In this document: positions 45,149 through 57,006 of the stretch, in pieces
How the letters are laid out: each line of letters opens with the position of its first letter
How positions within the stretch are numbered: the stretch's first letter is position 1
Origin: Simmondsia chinensis
Taxonomy: Eukaryota > Streptophyta > Magnoliopsida > Caryophyllales > Simmondsiaceae
Direction of reading: 5' to 3'
DNA: 64,000 nucleotides
Assembly (NCBI GenBank): GCA_018398585.1
Contig: JAGTTD010000001.1
Location: forward strand, 6,946,501 to 7,010,500
Position numbers and translations under genes: made by a program
The notes under the pieces: generated by a model
Databases searched by the model: none
What the model was told of the DNA's origin: nothing
What the model saw: the letters and a program-made list of their open reading frames with translations, nothing else

Positions 45149-48100
45149 ATGGCTTCTAATCCAAATCGATCCTACGCTAATGCCCTAACCTCCCTCCCTC
45201 CCTCCCCCCCCCCCCCCCCCAGCGGCGCCCGCTCGGTGGCAGAGCCCGGCCCTCCCCATGCCGGTACTCTGCCCACCACCACGGCCCCTAGCCCACCGGG
45301 GGTGGTGACCGACACCTCCATTGTCTGAACCACCACCACCGGTGTTTCTTTCTCTCGGTCGGTGGATGCCGGTGTCGCCATCTCCGGTACTCTAACACCA
45401 CTTGGGAGGTCATTGTAGAACCCGACACTTAATCTGGGCATCCCGTCATTGTCGCACTCTTTCCCTGCCTTCCCTGTACACTCGGTTGGTGCTGGTTTGG
45501 CCGGACCCACCCTGTCCGGTGGATTCCGGCCAGCCAATGGTGGCGGTTTTGCCCCGGCACTCTTCCCAACCCTCTCCCATGTCGGTGAGGATGCTGGTGT
45601 GGCACCATCAGCTGCCCCTCTCCCTTCCCTAAACCCTAATTACTTCAACCCTAATATCTATAACCATCCTGCTTCCCCAATTATTCTTCCTTTATCTAAT
45701 ATCACCAGCATTGTCACAATTAAACTCGAATCAACTTCTGATTATCCCCCGTGGAAAGAACAATTTAACATGTTACTACTTGCACACCAATTATTAGGGT
45801 TTATTGATGGATCTTACCCCTGTCCCCCTGCTCAAATAACTCTCCCCACAGGATCGACTTATTCTAATCCGGATTACATTACACGGCTACGCATAGATCA
45901 GAGTCTCTGATCTTGCATAGCTGCCACTCTCTCCCGCTCCCTTATTAATGATATTGTCCGCTATCTAACTTCCAAAGACATGTGGGATGCCTTGGCTAAG
46001 CGTTTTCGGGATCACTCCATGGCTAAGGAGTATGACCTCCGAACTCAACTCATAACCCTACGTAAAGATGGCAAAACCATGGATGCCTACCTTTCTGAAC
46101 TTAAATCAATTGCCGATGATTTAGCTGTCACTGACTAGCTTGTGTCTGCTAGAGAATTCCAACACTTTGCTATTCATGGGTTACCCCCTGAATATGCAGC
46201 TTTGTCAACTTTTACCCGACAAACTTCAAAATTGTATTCTTATGATGCGTTAAAATCTGCTTTACTTAATGAGGAAGGTGCCCTCAACAGTAACAATGGC
46301 CGTACCAACCCGGACCCCGCCCATGCCATGGTTGCTTCCGGGCAACCCCCCCAACCAAACCACACGAACGGTGGCCGCGGCTGTGGTCGTGGTCGGAAGG
46401 GGAAAGGGGGCCATGGGGGCCGCGGTGGCAAGCCACCCCATACAGGCCCATCGTACGGGTCCCACCCCGAGGCGCCATCCTCTAGTGCTCCTTATTCTGT
46501 TCGACCTCTGGTCGGTCCCCCCTTCCACTCTAATGCAGGTGTGCTCAGCCCCGCTCCCCAATTTTGTCAGATCTGTTCACAAACTGGTCATACTGCCATT
46601 ACCTGTCCTCATCGCTTCGACAACTCCTCGTTCCCGGACCCCAGCCAATCCTTCGCTGCCATGACGATGGGGGAACCACATGACTACAACTGGTATCTTG
46701 ACTCGGGTGCTTCCAACCATATGATGCCGAACCCAGGTATCCTCTATAACCTACTTCCTTATTCTGGTCATAAAGGTGTTCTTGTTGGGAATGGGGCCTT
46801 ATTTCCTGTAACACATGTGGGCTCTACTACAATACCTAAAACACCCCTTCATTTAAACAATGTTATGCTCGTCCCTAATTTAACTCACAACCTTATGTCG
46901 ATTAAACAATTATGTCGTGAAAATAAATGTCGAGTTGAATTTGATTCAAACTCTTTTTGTGTTAAGGACCGAGCTACGGGGACACCGCTTCTACAAGTGC
47001 CCAGTAATGGACCACTTTATAACTTCTCACCACATGATATTGGGCTCCTTGCACGGGTCACTCACGGCGCATTATGGCATCAGCGACTAGGGCATCTAGG
47101 CAACTCTGTTCTTGATACTTTGTGTAAACAACATTTTTGTCCTTCTTTTAAGTTTCTAGATAAATGTTCCTCATGTTGTTTGGGTAAATCTAGAAAACTG
47201 CCTTTTGAGCGTATGCTACATAATACTACTATGCCTTTGCAACTTAAACATTCTGATGTTTGGCAATCGCTTGTCTCTTCTAATTCCGCATTTAAATACT
47301 ATGTTCTATTTGTTGATGATTTTTCCAGCTTTACATGGCTCTATCCGATGCGACGCAAATTTGAAGTTTATGACATATTCACCGATTCCAAAAATTTAGT
47401 TGAAAACCAATTTAATCTGAAAATTAAAGTTTTCCAAAGTGATGGTCGGGGTGAATTCGATCATCGGCGCATGAATGCGCTATGTCGGGATGCTGGAATT
47501 CACTTTCGACTATCTTGTCCTGATACCCCCGAACAAAATGGGGTGGCGGAACGTAAGCATCAACATCTATCTGAAATGGCACGGACTCTCTTAATTCACT
47601 CAAAACTTCCCTATGAATTTTGGGACGACGCTTTTTGCATGGCATGTTTTACAATAAATCGTCTCCCTACACCAAATCTTTCTGACTTCTCTCCCTTTCA
47701 AAAACTCTTTCATACCATCCCAGATTATAATCGTTTTAGAGTCTTTGGGTGTGTCTGTTATCCCAACATCACATCCCGTGCCCCTCATAAATTATCCCCT
47801 CGCTCCACTCCATGCATTTTTCTCGGGTATGCGGCTCGATATAAAGGTTACCGGCGTTTTAATGTCTCAAATAAACGAATGTATGTTAGTAGGCATGTAG
47901 TCTTTAATGAATCTAGACTCCCTTATCCTGAACTTGTTAGCCCTGATGTGCCCAAAACAGATGCTTCCCATAATGTACTGTTGGTAATTTGTACTTCCCC
48001 TTTCCCGGGTGTTGCATCGGCGTCTCCGGTTCCGGCCCAATCCTCCACAGCACCTCCTGACCGTGGACTACCCCAGCTGGTGCCTGCGGTGCCTCCCGTC

Positions 48101-49908
48101 CCTTCTAGTGTCGGTACCCCGGCCCGACTGCCTGCGCAGTCCCCGCCCGCGCTACCCGACGCCGCCCCTCCTCCCCTCTCGGGTCTTCGGCCCTAGTATC
48201 AAGTGACAATATTCCTTCGTCACCTATTCCGAGTGTCGAGTCCGACCCTAGTCCCGTGTCTGACCCACCACCTTCCCCTACTCATAATGTGCATCCCATG
48301 CGTACTAGGCTTAAGGATGGGATCCGTAAAACTCGGTACCCACTTTCCCTATCATCTATTACGGTAATTCAAGAGCCCACATGTTACTCGCAGACCACTA
48401 AAAATCCCCAATGGCAGCAAGCCATGGCGGATGAATTTAATGCCTTACTTCTTAACAACACTTGGGATCTTGTCCCACATGACCACTCGAAAAACCTTGT
48501 AGGTAGTACTTGAAAATATAAAGTGAAGTATAAAGCAGATGGCTTGGTTGAACGGTTCAAAGCCCGCCTCGTTGCTCAAGGCTTTCATCAACGTGAAGGC
48601 CTTGATTATAAGGAGACTTTTAGCCCTGTTGTTAAACCGACCACCATACGCTTTATACTTACACTTGCTGTAACCTACAACTGGCCTATACAGCAGTTGG
48701 ACGTTAAAAATGCATTCCTACATGGTCACCTTAAGGAAGAAGTTTATATGAAACAACCACAAGGCTTCATACATCCAAAGTTTCCTACTCATGTATGTCG
48801 CCTTCGGAAAGCGTTGTATGGGTTGAAGCAGGCTCCTCGGGCATGGTTCCAACGGTTCAGTACGTTCCTCCTTAGTCTTGGCTTCGTCTGTTGTCGGGCT
48901 GATCCTTCACTATTCATCCATAAAACACGTTCTCATCTGACCTGTCTCCTTCTCTATGTTGATGACATTATCCTCACTGGGTCTAACCACTAGCACCTCA
49001 CGTCTCTCATCCAGCTCCTCTCGACCCAATTTGCAATGAAAGACCTTGGCCCGTTACACTTCTTTCTCGATATTCAGGCCACCCGCAATTCTAGTGGGCT
49101 CTTTCTCTCCCAACACAAATACACTGTGGACCTTCTCAACAAACTTGGTCTTTGTGATGTCAAATCGGTCAAAACCCCCCTACCCACCCGAGTACATCTC
49201 TCTTTGAGTGACGGGGACCTGCTTGAGGACGCTACTGAGTATAGGAGCGCAGTGGGTGCCTTGCAGTACCTCACTATGACCCGTCCTAATATATGCTATG
49301 CTGTCAACCTGGTCTCCCAGTTTATGCATGCTCCCCGTGATCCCCACTGGCAGGCTGTGAAGCGTATTCTCCGGTATCTCAAATCCACCCCTGATCATGG
49401 TCTCCTTCTACAACCTGCTCGCACTCTCACTATCACAGCCTTCGCAGATGCTGACTGGGGTGGTTATCCTGACACTCGTCGCTCTACCACTGGTTATGCG
49501 GTCTACCTTGGACCAAACCTCATTTCCTGGAGAGCCAAAAAGCAGATAACCGTTTCCAAAAGTACGACTGAATCTGAGTATCGGGCTGTGGCTCAGGCTG
49601 TTGCTGAAAGTGACTGGCTTCGGTACATCATGCACGACCTGGCCATCCGACACCCAGGACCTATCATCGTCTACTGTGACAATGTTTCCGCCTCTTACCT
49701 TGCTGCTAACCAGGTGTCCAGCGATCGTAGCAAGCACGTGGATGTTGACTTTCACTATATTTGGGAGAAAGTCCTCAAGGGTGACCTTCAAGTTCAATAC
49801 ACTCCCACCACAAAGCAGGTGGCTGATATTCTTACCAAGGGTCTTGCGGCTGATCGCTTCTTTCAACACAAGGCCAATCTTCGCATGCTATCACCCCGCT
49901 CAGATTGA
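45149..49908 (+). pseudogene. Copia gag-pol polyprotein gene with nonsense mutations
   Basis: The start at 45149 is the first ATG after the leader. Gag lies at about 45149-46600 (PPWKEQFNMLLLAHQLLGFI, SMAKEYDLRTQL), with a zinc knuckle CQICSQTGHTAITC. Protease has WYLDSGASNHMM. Integrase follows, with LWHQRLGHL, VDDFSSFTWLYPM, FQSDGRGEF and DTPEQNGVAERKHQ. Reverse transcriptase has FKARLVAQGFHQREGLDYKE, WPIQQLDVKNAFLHG and LLYVDDIILTG. RNase H has FADADWGGYPDTRRSTTG and VYCDNVSASYLAANQ. In-frame stops lie near 45326, 45908, 46137, 48194, 48511 and 48991. A C run at 45206-45221 may shift the frame. The domains are complete but the gene is inactive. Confidence 0.93.
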
Positions 49909-49915
49909 GGGGGCC

Positions 49916-50079
49916 CATTAGACTAAATTCTAGAATATTCCTAGGGTTTTGCAGTTTACTCTTTTGCCCTTTAACTTATGTAACCCTAGGGGTATTTTCA
50001 GTCTTTTGGTTCTTGATGTTTGCCTATATATTGAGGCCTCCCATGTACTCTTTTATTCATTCAAATATAATTATTCGCA
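49916..50079 (+). repeat. 3' LTR of the copia element
   Basis: It matches 44814-44976 with eight substitutions and one 1-bp indel. The polypurine tract precedes it and ATAAA follows. Confidence 0.93.
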
Positions 50080-51226
50080 ATAAATAGGTTAAAATCTCTT
50101 TTCTCAATCTCACTATGCAGATGTTGTTTCTTTCCTCCAAAACCTCCAAGACCCCAATCTTGCATTTTCGCAGCTCTAGGTCTTTGGCTTCTAAAGAAAC
50201 AAAAGCAATTACAATAGAGGTAATAAAATTTGACAACTAAACCCATGCCAATTAAGAGCCTAATTGAATATTAAAAAGAAACTTTAACTAGGGATGTATT
50301 TGAGCCGAGCCGAGCTTGAGCCTGGTAGGCTCGAGGCTCGGCTCTGCTCAAGTACATCCCTAGGCTTGAGGCTCGGCTTGAAGCTTGCCGAGTTTTAAAA
50401 ATTCGGGCTCGAACTTGGCTCGTCAAAAGCTCGGGCTCTAATTGGCTCGATCTAAGCTTGCTGAGCTTCAAATTAATGCAATATTTCGGCTTATTTAAGC
50501 TCAATATAGGCTCATTTGGGCTCGTTTAAGCTCGGGCTTGGCTCATTTAGTCTCTAATATGGATTCCTTGGGCAATATTTAAACAAATATATCATATTAA
50601 AAAAAGCACACTTAGGCTCATTAATGTTTTATAATATTCATCAAATAATACACTATTAACATGAAATATATATTAATTTATATCAACCAAGAAATAGTAC
50701 CAATATATCAATAATTATAGAATCAGAAAGTACAATATAGCATAACCAAACTTTCATTACATCGTGAATCGACAACTGAATACAAATAACAATTATATAT
50801 ATGTGATATAGAAAACAAACTAAACAGAGAAATGGTTTAGAAAAACATATCTTTTGGTTGAGGCACGTGAGAATGCTATCCTTAGAAAGGAAACGCCCCT
50901 TTTGCAATGGTATTGCTATTAAACTTCAACGCGCTCCTTTTCCAAGAATCAACAACCTATCATACCTCTATTAGCGCAGCAACGAAGTTCCCCGAACTAT
51001 AACTACCAAGCTCACTACTTTATCAAAAGAGTATGGGAGACTAAAAAAGTAAGAAATATTTCATTGTTGCATATATTTTTCTAATTAAGCTTGTACTTAT
51101 ATACATAAATATTGCAGGCATAACTCATTCTTATAACTGAACAAATTAAGTTCTTGACTAAAACATTCCTACGACATGCAACTTATATATTGCACTTTTA
51201 TTGCCATTAAAATATTGACTGGTCTT

Positions 51227-51962
51227 TTTAAGGAATAAAACTAGAACAAATTTAATATATACGGATATCAATTTGTTAGGAATCTTGACTCAAATCTGAT
51301 ATACAATGATATCAATTTGAGAAGCGGAACTTAACATCCAATATTGGATTCGATTCAAGTACTATAACTCACACAAGAGAAGTAAACAAAAGGTAAAAAA
51401 GAACAAAGAAAACACACAATGATTTACGTGGAAAAACCTCTTCAATCGAGAGGGAAAAACCACGAGATGGAGATCTTTATTGAGTATGAATAATGGAAGA
51501 ATTACAATGACACTTTCTCGGAACTAGATCTATGGAGAATTATTGAATCACTCCCTCTCTCTCTTAATGACGGCTCAACTTTATTTGGATGAATAAACCA
51601 AAGCCCTAAACCCATATTTATACTAAATGGCTAGGGATGTTTTGAGGCGAGCAGTTAGTTTCTGTTTTCTTGTTTTGTGTTGGATGTTTTGGTTCCCGTG
51701 TTGTTGCGGGTGGTCTCAGGCCTCGCCTAACAATTGACCGGCTTGTTTAACAATTTTTTCGCAAATTATCGGAAAAAAAAAAACACTAAATGGCTAGGGT
51801 ACGTGGAAACAGACTTCCAATCAATCGGCCTCTCTTCTGCAGCTTTTCTTGACTTTTTCTCTAATGTTGCTGTCCAATCAATCGGTTGTACCACCCGATC
51901 GATCAGCTTGCTCACAGCGTGACTCATGATTAAAAATATAAATTTGAGGCATATTCCTAACA
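51227..51962 (-). repeat. Left LTR of the deleted copia element, with retroinsertion
   Basis: It corresponds to 53751-54314 once the 163 bp of insertion and duplication at 51637-51799 are removed. It contains the phrase aatgatttacgtggaaaaac. Confidence 0.88.
51637..51784 (+). mobile_element. Small poly(A)-tailed retroinsertion (SINE or LINE end)
   Basis: The 148-bp insert ends in A(n) and is flanked by a perfect 15-bp duplication, actaaatggctaggg, at 51622-51636 and 51785-51799. The sister LTR at 53751 lacks it, which proves insertion. No tRNA-like A or B box was recognised, so it may be a truncated L1-type LINE end (t...attatcgg-A(n)). Confidence 0.85.
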
Positions 51963-52037
51963 AACCTCCACCTTGACTCAAATTTACATATAAGTAAAAT
52001 TTCTCCACCTACTCCATAAAACACCCCTCACATGGGG

Positions 52038-52346
52038 TTATCTAAACAAAATAGAAAACCTAACTGAGTTCGAGCGATGCTTGAGCTTCGTGCTAGGTAG
52101 CAACCAAGTGAACTTATCTGTGAGGTTATCAGTAACGCCAAGCTTCTTCTTGTGTGAATTGGCTCTTGACACGTCTTCTAAAATAGCCACCTGCTGTTGA
52201 ACTGTGTTACTTAACTGAAACTGAACTCCCTCTGGCTTATTCACCTGACCTAAATCACGAACAATGGATGACATCTTTTGTGGACTCAATAATAAAGACT
52301 CATCAAACGTGACATCTCTACTTGTCAGGAATTGCTTAAAGTGCAC
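52038..52346 (-). pseudogene. Copia integrase C-terminal / linker remnant
   Basis: The minus strand encodes HFKQFLTSRDVTFDES, a standard copia block after integrase. It then runs directly into the polypurine tract and LTR. Everything that should follow (RT, RNase H) has been deleted. Confidence 0.7.
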
Positions 52347-52388
52347 TCTTTTCTACTTCCCATAAATGCCGTGTTCACAAGATTTCAT

Positions 52389-52872
52389 TCATGCAAACTG
52401 ACGACACAACGAGCCCCTTTTACAGAGCTGAGACGGACCCTTATCACCTAAATTATCCAAACTCATGCCCCATGACTTTGTGATACCTGGTTCTGTCGAT
52501 GATGATGAAAATATCTTAACTGATCTTGCAACTCTGAAACTGACAAGTTCATATAATGCTCCTACCCTTTTGCATTTATTCACAACTAAAGCATCCTTAA
52601 CGACCTTCGTAACTCCATCTTCAGCTGTGTACCAATACCCGTGTGACACAAAGATTCTTCTTCAAATCAGGAATGTGACGAACATCGGTCAAAGTCCTGA
52701 TAGTGCCATCGAACATCTTAATACGAATTGTTCCCATACTCTGCATGTAGCATCATTGCCCATCAAAGTAACTCCACCTTGAATTGACTCATATATGGAA
52801 AATCAATCTCGATTGGGACAAATATGATAGAAGCACCCCGAATCCAAAATCCAACTATCTCATAAAACTGGA
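52389..52872 (-). pseudogene. Copia protease and pre-integrase remnant
   Basis: Minus-strand sequence near 52860 encodes SWILDSGCFYHICPN-like protease sequence. The GAG-pre-integrase-like KRVGALYELV follows at 52389-52649. Stops and a frame change break it. Confidence 0.65.
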
Positions 52873-53740
52873 CTAAGGTTTAGACATAGACAGTATATCA
52901 CCGTCATTCTCATCTTCAACTACATAACTAGCTGCTGCGGATCTCTGGTCAGACCTGTTATTTGCTTCTAGTTTCTTCTTAAGCTTGTAATAGTCTCTCT
53001 TAAAATACCCTTTCTTATGACAGTAATTATAGGATAGATCTTGATGTCTATGCTTAGACTTGTTTCCACTATGATCATATTCTTTAGACTCGGTTCTCCC
53101 TCTCACTAATAAACCACTACTTGAGTTCTGAACGGAATCAGACAACTCCTTATCTACTCTTTCTTTGCTCAGTAGGTTTCTCTTAATCTCATCAGCTGTG
53201 ACAGTTAACCTACTACAATAAATCATGCTTTTTACGAAGTCTCTATAAAAGGTAGAGAGTGAACATAACAATAACATTGCTCGATCTTCATCCTTAGGTG
53301 CATCATCAAGCTCCTTTAATTCTTGAATTAACGAATTAAATTCATTAACATGATTCTTAAGTGACATACCTTCTAACATATGAAATGTAAACAATCGACA
53401 CTTAAATGCAAGTTTGTTGGAGACAAGCTTGAAACAAAACATCGCTGGTAATTTCTCCCACAACTCCTTAGTGGTCTTCACTTCCAAAACTTCTGTCAAA
53501 ACGTCATTGGTAAGACACATCTGAATTGCCGTAAGAGCTCTTTCATCTGACTCCTCCCACTGTGCTTCCGATAAACTCTTAGGTTTCTTCTCTATCCCGT
53601 ATAAAGCTTTTTCAAGCCATTCTGAGTCAAGACGCCCTTAACGCGAACTTACCATAAACTAAAACTGCCTTGACCACCAAACTTCTTAACTTCAGATTTA
53701 ACTGTAGACGTTATAGTACCAAATTGAAATAAATGGGCTC
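52873..53740 (-). pseudogene. Copia gag gene
   Basis: The open segment at 52873-53520 encodes a gag of the UBN2 type (TTKELWEKLPAMFCFKLVSN, FHMLEGMSLKNHVNEFNSLI). A decayed zinc knuckle follows (YCHKKGYFKRDYYKLK, in which two metal ligands are altered). The N-terminal part upstream of 53520 is frame-broken. Gag forms the virus-like particle of the retrotransposon. It is well preserved compared with the deleted pol. Confidence 0.8.
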
Positions 53741-53750
53741 TAATACCAAT

Positions 53751-54314
53751 TGTAAGAAATAAAACTAAAGCAAACTTGATATACTCAGATATCAATTTGT
53801 CAGAAATCTTGACTCAAATCTGATATACAATAATATCAATTTGAGAAGCGGAACTTAACACCCAATACTGGATTCAATTCAAGTACTATAACTCACAAAA
53901 GAGAAGTAAACAAAATGTAAAAGAGAACAAAGAAAACACACAAGGATTTACGTTGAAGAGGGAAAAACCACAGGTGGAAATGGAGATCTTTATTGAGTAT
54001 GAATAATGGAAGAATTACAACGACACTTTCTCTGAACAAGATTTATGGAGAATTACTGAATCACTCCCTCTCTTTCTCTTAATGACGGCTCAACTTTTTT
54101 TGGATGAATGAACCAAAGCCCTAAACCCATATTTATACTAAACGACTAAGGTACGCGAAACCAGACTCCCGATCGATCGGCCCCTCTTTTGCAGCTTTTC
54201 TTGACGTTTTCTCCAGCGTTGCTCTCCGATCGATCGGGTGGTACAACCGATCGATTGGCTTGCTTAGGGTGAGACTCATGATTAAAAACATAAATTTGAG
54301 GCATATTCGTAATA
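53751..54314 (-). repeat. Right LTR of the deleted copia element
   Basis: It begins tgtaagaaataaaac next to the primer-binding site and ends ttcgtaata, a mutated ACA. It matches the left LTR apart from the retroinsertion there. Confidence 0.88.
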
Positions 54315-54590
54315 GCCTTAATATCATTTATTTGATAATCATGTGTTTAAGACAAAAACTCTTTTATAAAGAATTTTTCACTTGAAAATAATATAAAAAA
54401 TAAATTATTTTTAAATCAACAAAACACTTAATTTTTTCAACAGTTAGGCTCGCGAGCCTACGTGCTCGAGCTTCAATGGGCTCGGGCTCGACTCAATAAG
54501 CTAAATAAGCCAGCTTGGCTTGGCTCGAACTCAAAGCAAGCCGAGCTTTTCGAGCATTATGACAAGCTGATTCGCTTATTTACACCCCAG

Positions 54591-55210
54591 TTTCCAACTA
54601 CAATAACATATAGCCAGAAAAAATTAAAATACATAATATTAACACCTCTAATTGTAACAGACAACGAAAAAGGGTATAAACCTTCAGCCAAATACAAACC
54701 AAACCACACAAAAAAAAAAAAAAAAAAAAGACCCTAAAGTGCTCGAACTATATATAAATTAAAAATAATTTTAAAAATAAGCAGATTAAAATATTACCAA
54801 TTTGGCATTCAATATTAAAAGTACTCAAAATGTACTATGAACAATTCGGTAAGCATACATATATTAAAAAAAATTGATTTTGAAAAATATTAAATTATTT
54901 TCAAATAAAAACATATTAGAATATAACAGTACAAAATACAATTATAGCATTTCTAAATTTACAAATTGAAAAAACTAGAAGCGCTTCAAAATATGAAAGT
55001 GCATTATTTAACAAAAGTACTTGAAAAATAATTTTATAACATGATCAAACATCATATACAAATTAATTCTAATATAAGTGCTCAATGTTTTTCTTTTATT
55101 ATTAAAGAGTTAAATACTAAAAAAATCTTTGAAATGAACTTCAACATATTTTCTATTTTTTTCCTTAATCTATTTTTAGTGAATGGATTTTTTTTTTCGG
55201 TGCTTTTCAT
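54591..55210. other. No recognisable gene; AT-rich DNA
   Basis: It includes an A run at about 54710-54729. No domains or terminal repeats were recognised. Confidence 0.5.
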
Positions 55211-55213
55211 TTA

Positions 55214-56294
55214 GGCTCTCCTTGTTTTGATGGAAAAGTAGAATCTAGGTATTAATTTTTCTTCGAAAAAGGTTTTCCAAGGAAATATAAATTCCGAGTG
55301 GGGTTTTCCGTTGTTTGTTTCAAAGGAAAGATTAATTCCCCATTGTGATGTCTTCGTGTGTGTTTTAAAAAATATATTTTTTGTCAATCATTTTATATCT
55401 TTTTATAGGACAACATAAGTAATAATAGGACATATATGAAGTAACAAAATAAAAAATTAACTATCAAAGCTATATAAATTAGGAAAATTATTCTTAGGTA
55501 TTCTAAAAATTGAGCATTTATCATGTAAACACTATATCATTTTATTATATACAATGAGATGTCTTGAGATAAGAAATTTTATCACTTGTATATGTACTGT
55601 GTTAAAATCTGGTGAACTTTCATTAAAATTCGGCTAATTTCTGCCAAAAAATTGATATGGTATAAATATCATATTATCAAAAGGTTGTCCACATTCTAAC
55701 AAAAATTAATTATATATTATCAAAAAATGTGTCATATTAGCGTTTTCGGACAAAATAAATTATTGCATTATGATATAGGATACATATAGATTTTTGTTTT
55801 CATTTAAGATATACTAATTTTAGCAAAAGATACCTGATTTATAAGAAAATTTTTAAACTTCAGGGTACATAATTGTATATTACTGAAATATCACAGTACC
55901 TATATATAATAAATGCTAAAATATTACCTAAATGATTTTCTTCTATAATATTATGTAATTCAACTTGATTAAAGTTGTTCTGTTTACAATAACAAAGTAA
56001 TATTAAAGCTGCTTTTAATTATTCAGTCTAATTCTTGTCCGATGTTCACTTTAAATGTTTACAGTGCAGTCTGATTTATTTTGATTCGATCTCGATTTGC
56101 ACGATGATAACCGTGAAGGTTTTTGAGCTACTTAGAATCACGACTTTCCCCATTTTAAAAGGGAAGTCATTTTCCCTCATTTGAGGGAAAAGGTTTTCCA
56201 GAAAACCTTTTTCGTGAGCTAATGACGCGCCATACAAAGGAAAAGGGAAAAATCATTTCCTAGAATGTGGTTTTCCCTCGAAACAAACGGAGCC
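55214..56294. mobile_element. Harbinger/Tourist-type element, 1,081 bp, TTA duplication
   Basis: The left end is GGCTCTCCTTGTTTTGATGG and the right end, read inversely, is GGCTCCGTTTGTTTCGAGGG. The similarity continues with agaatctagg against cattctagg. TTA lies at 55211-55213 and 56295-56297. A 3-bp TTA duplication and GGCTCCGTTTG-like ends fit PIF/Harbinger MITEs. A further internal palindrome, gggaaaaggttttccagaaa, lies near 56195. It has no coding capacity. Confidence 0.75.
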
Positions 56295-56297
56295 TTA

Positions 56298-57006
56298 GTC
56301 TCCTTGCATTGGTTTGACACCAAAATTTACCCCAATAAATTATGATTTTTGAATATTAGAATATCAATTAGCTTAAAAAACAAAGACCAATACAATCAAG
56401 GCAACATTATTTTCACCCAAAAATTTTAATTTTTAGATGAAAATAAAGCGACCTTAATATCTTAAAAGAAACCACTAAAAAAAAAAAGGAGAAGAACTCT
56501 CTATTCTCTCTCCTCTCATTTCAAATTCCCAACGGGCAGTCCCCTTCCCCATCCCCGACGCGCCACCCCTACCGGCGCGTGCGGGCGCGTGGCTGCCCAC
56601 CCAGGGGCCAGAGGTCAAGTGCCAGACGTGACAAGGTCAGGCGAGCTCGGTCGTGCGATTTTCGAAGCCATTCAGTTGGATCTGCTAAGGTCACCCCCCT
56701 CGCCTTCAACCGGTTACCGGCGCCGGTCGTCCCTTTCCGTCACCCCCCATCTCCGAGCTCCAAGATCCAACACCCATCACCGACTCCCACTTACCCCCAC
56801 CTTCAATTTCAACCACCAAACACCACTCTCCATCTCCCTTCATTTCTCACCATTACCGCCACCTACGCCAAATTCATCAACACCATCACCTTCCGTCATC
56901 CTCTCCTCCGCCTGCCTACGGCCAGCTCCGCCACCACCAGGTGAAACCCCCCTGTCCCATTTTCTCTCTCCTCTTTTTTCCCACCCCCAACGGTTCTACT
57001 GCTATT
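56298..57006 (+). other. C-rich 5' region of an L1-type LINE
   Basis: From about 56490 the sequence is CT- and C-rich (tctctctcctctcatttc, cccaccttcaatttcaacc), with no conserved protein. It leads directly to the ORF1 start at 57007. It is probably the LINE 5' untranslated region. The start of the element is not defined. Confidence 0.5.

Larger units (their letters stand above)
44814..50079 (+). mobile_element. Complete copia retrotransposon with short LTRs
   Basis: Two LTRs of about 163 bp flank a gag-pol region. A 5-bp target duplication, ATAAA, lies at 44809-44813 and 50080-50084. The primer-binding site is at 44977-44988, and the polypurine tract (ttgagggggccc) is just before 49916. The LTRs differ at about 9 positions (roughly 95% identity), so the insertion is of moderate age. 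Short LTRs suggest the Ale/Retrofit group, but this is an inference. Confidence 0.95.
51227..54314 (-). mobile_element. Deleted copia retrotransposon, minus strand
   Basis: LTRs at 51227-51962 and 53751-54314 flank an internal region of only about 1.8 kb. The primer-site complement (gggctctaataccaat) is just left of 53751, and the polypurine complement (aacctccacctt) is just right of 51962. The flanks gtctt and gcctt (51222-51226 and 54315-54319) match at 4 of 5. The internal region keeps gag, protease and fragments of integrase; reverse transcriptase and RNase H are absent. It depends on other elements for mobility, if it is mobile at all. Confidence 0.88.
50288..54590. mobile_element. GAGCC-rich hAT-like element, split by a copia element
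   Basis: The left end reads ctagggatgtatttgagccg. The right end, read inversely, is ctggggtgtaaataagcgaa. Both are followed by runs of gagccgagc/ctcggctcg words (50300-50530 and 54440-54570), a pattern common in plant hAT non-autonomous elements. Without the nested copia the element is about 1.2 kb. The 8-bp flanks do not match convincingly, so the exact ends are uncertain. No transposase is present. Confidence 0.55.

Noticed and set aside
46262..46814. Several proline/arginine-rich minus-strand genes
   Set aside because: They are antisense and out-of-frame shadows of the copia gag region, caused by high GC content.
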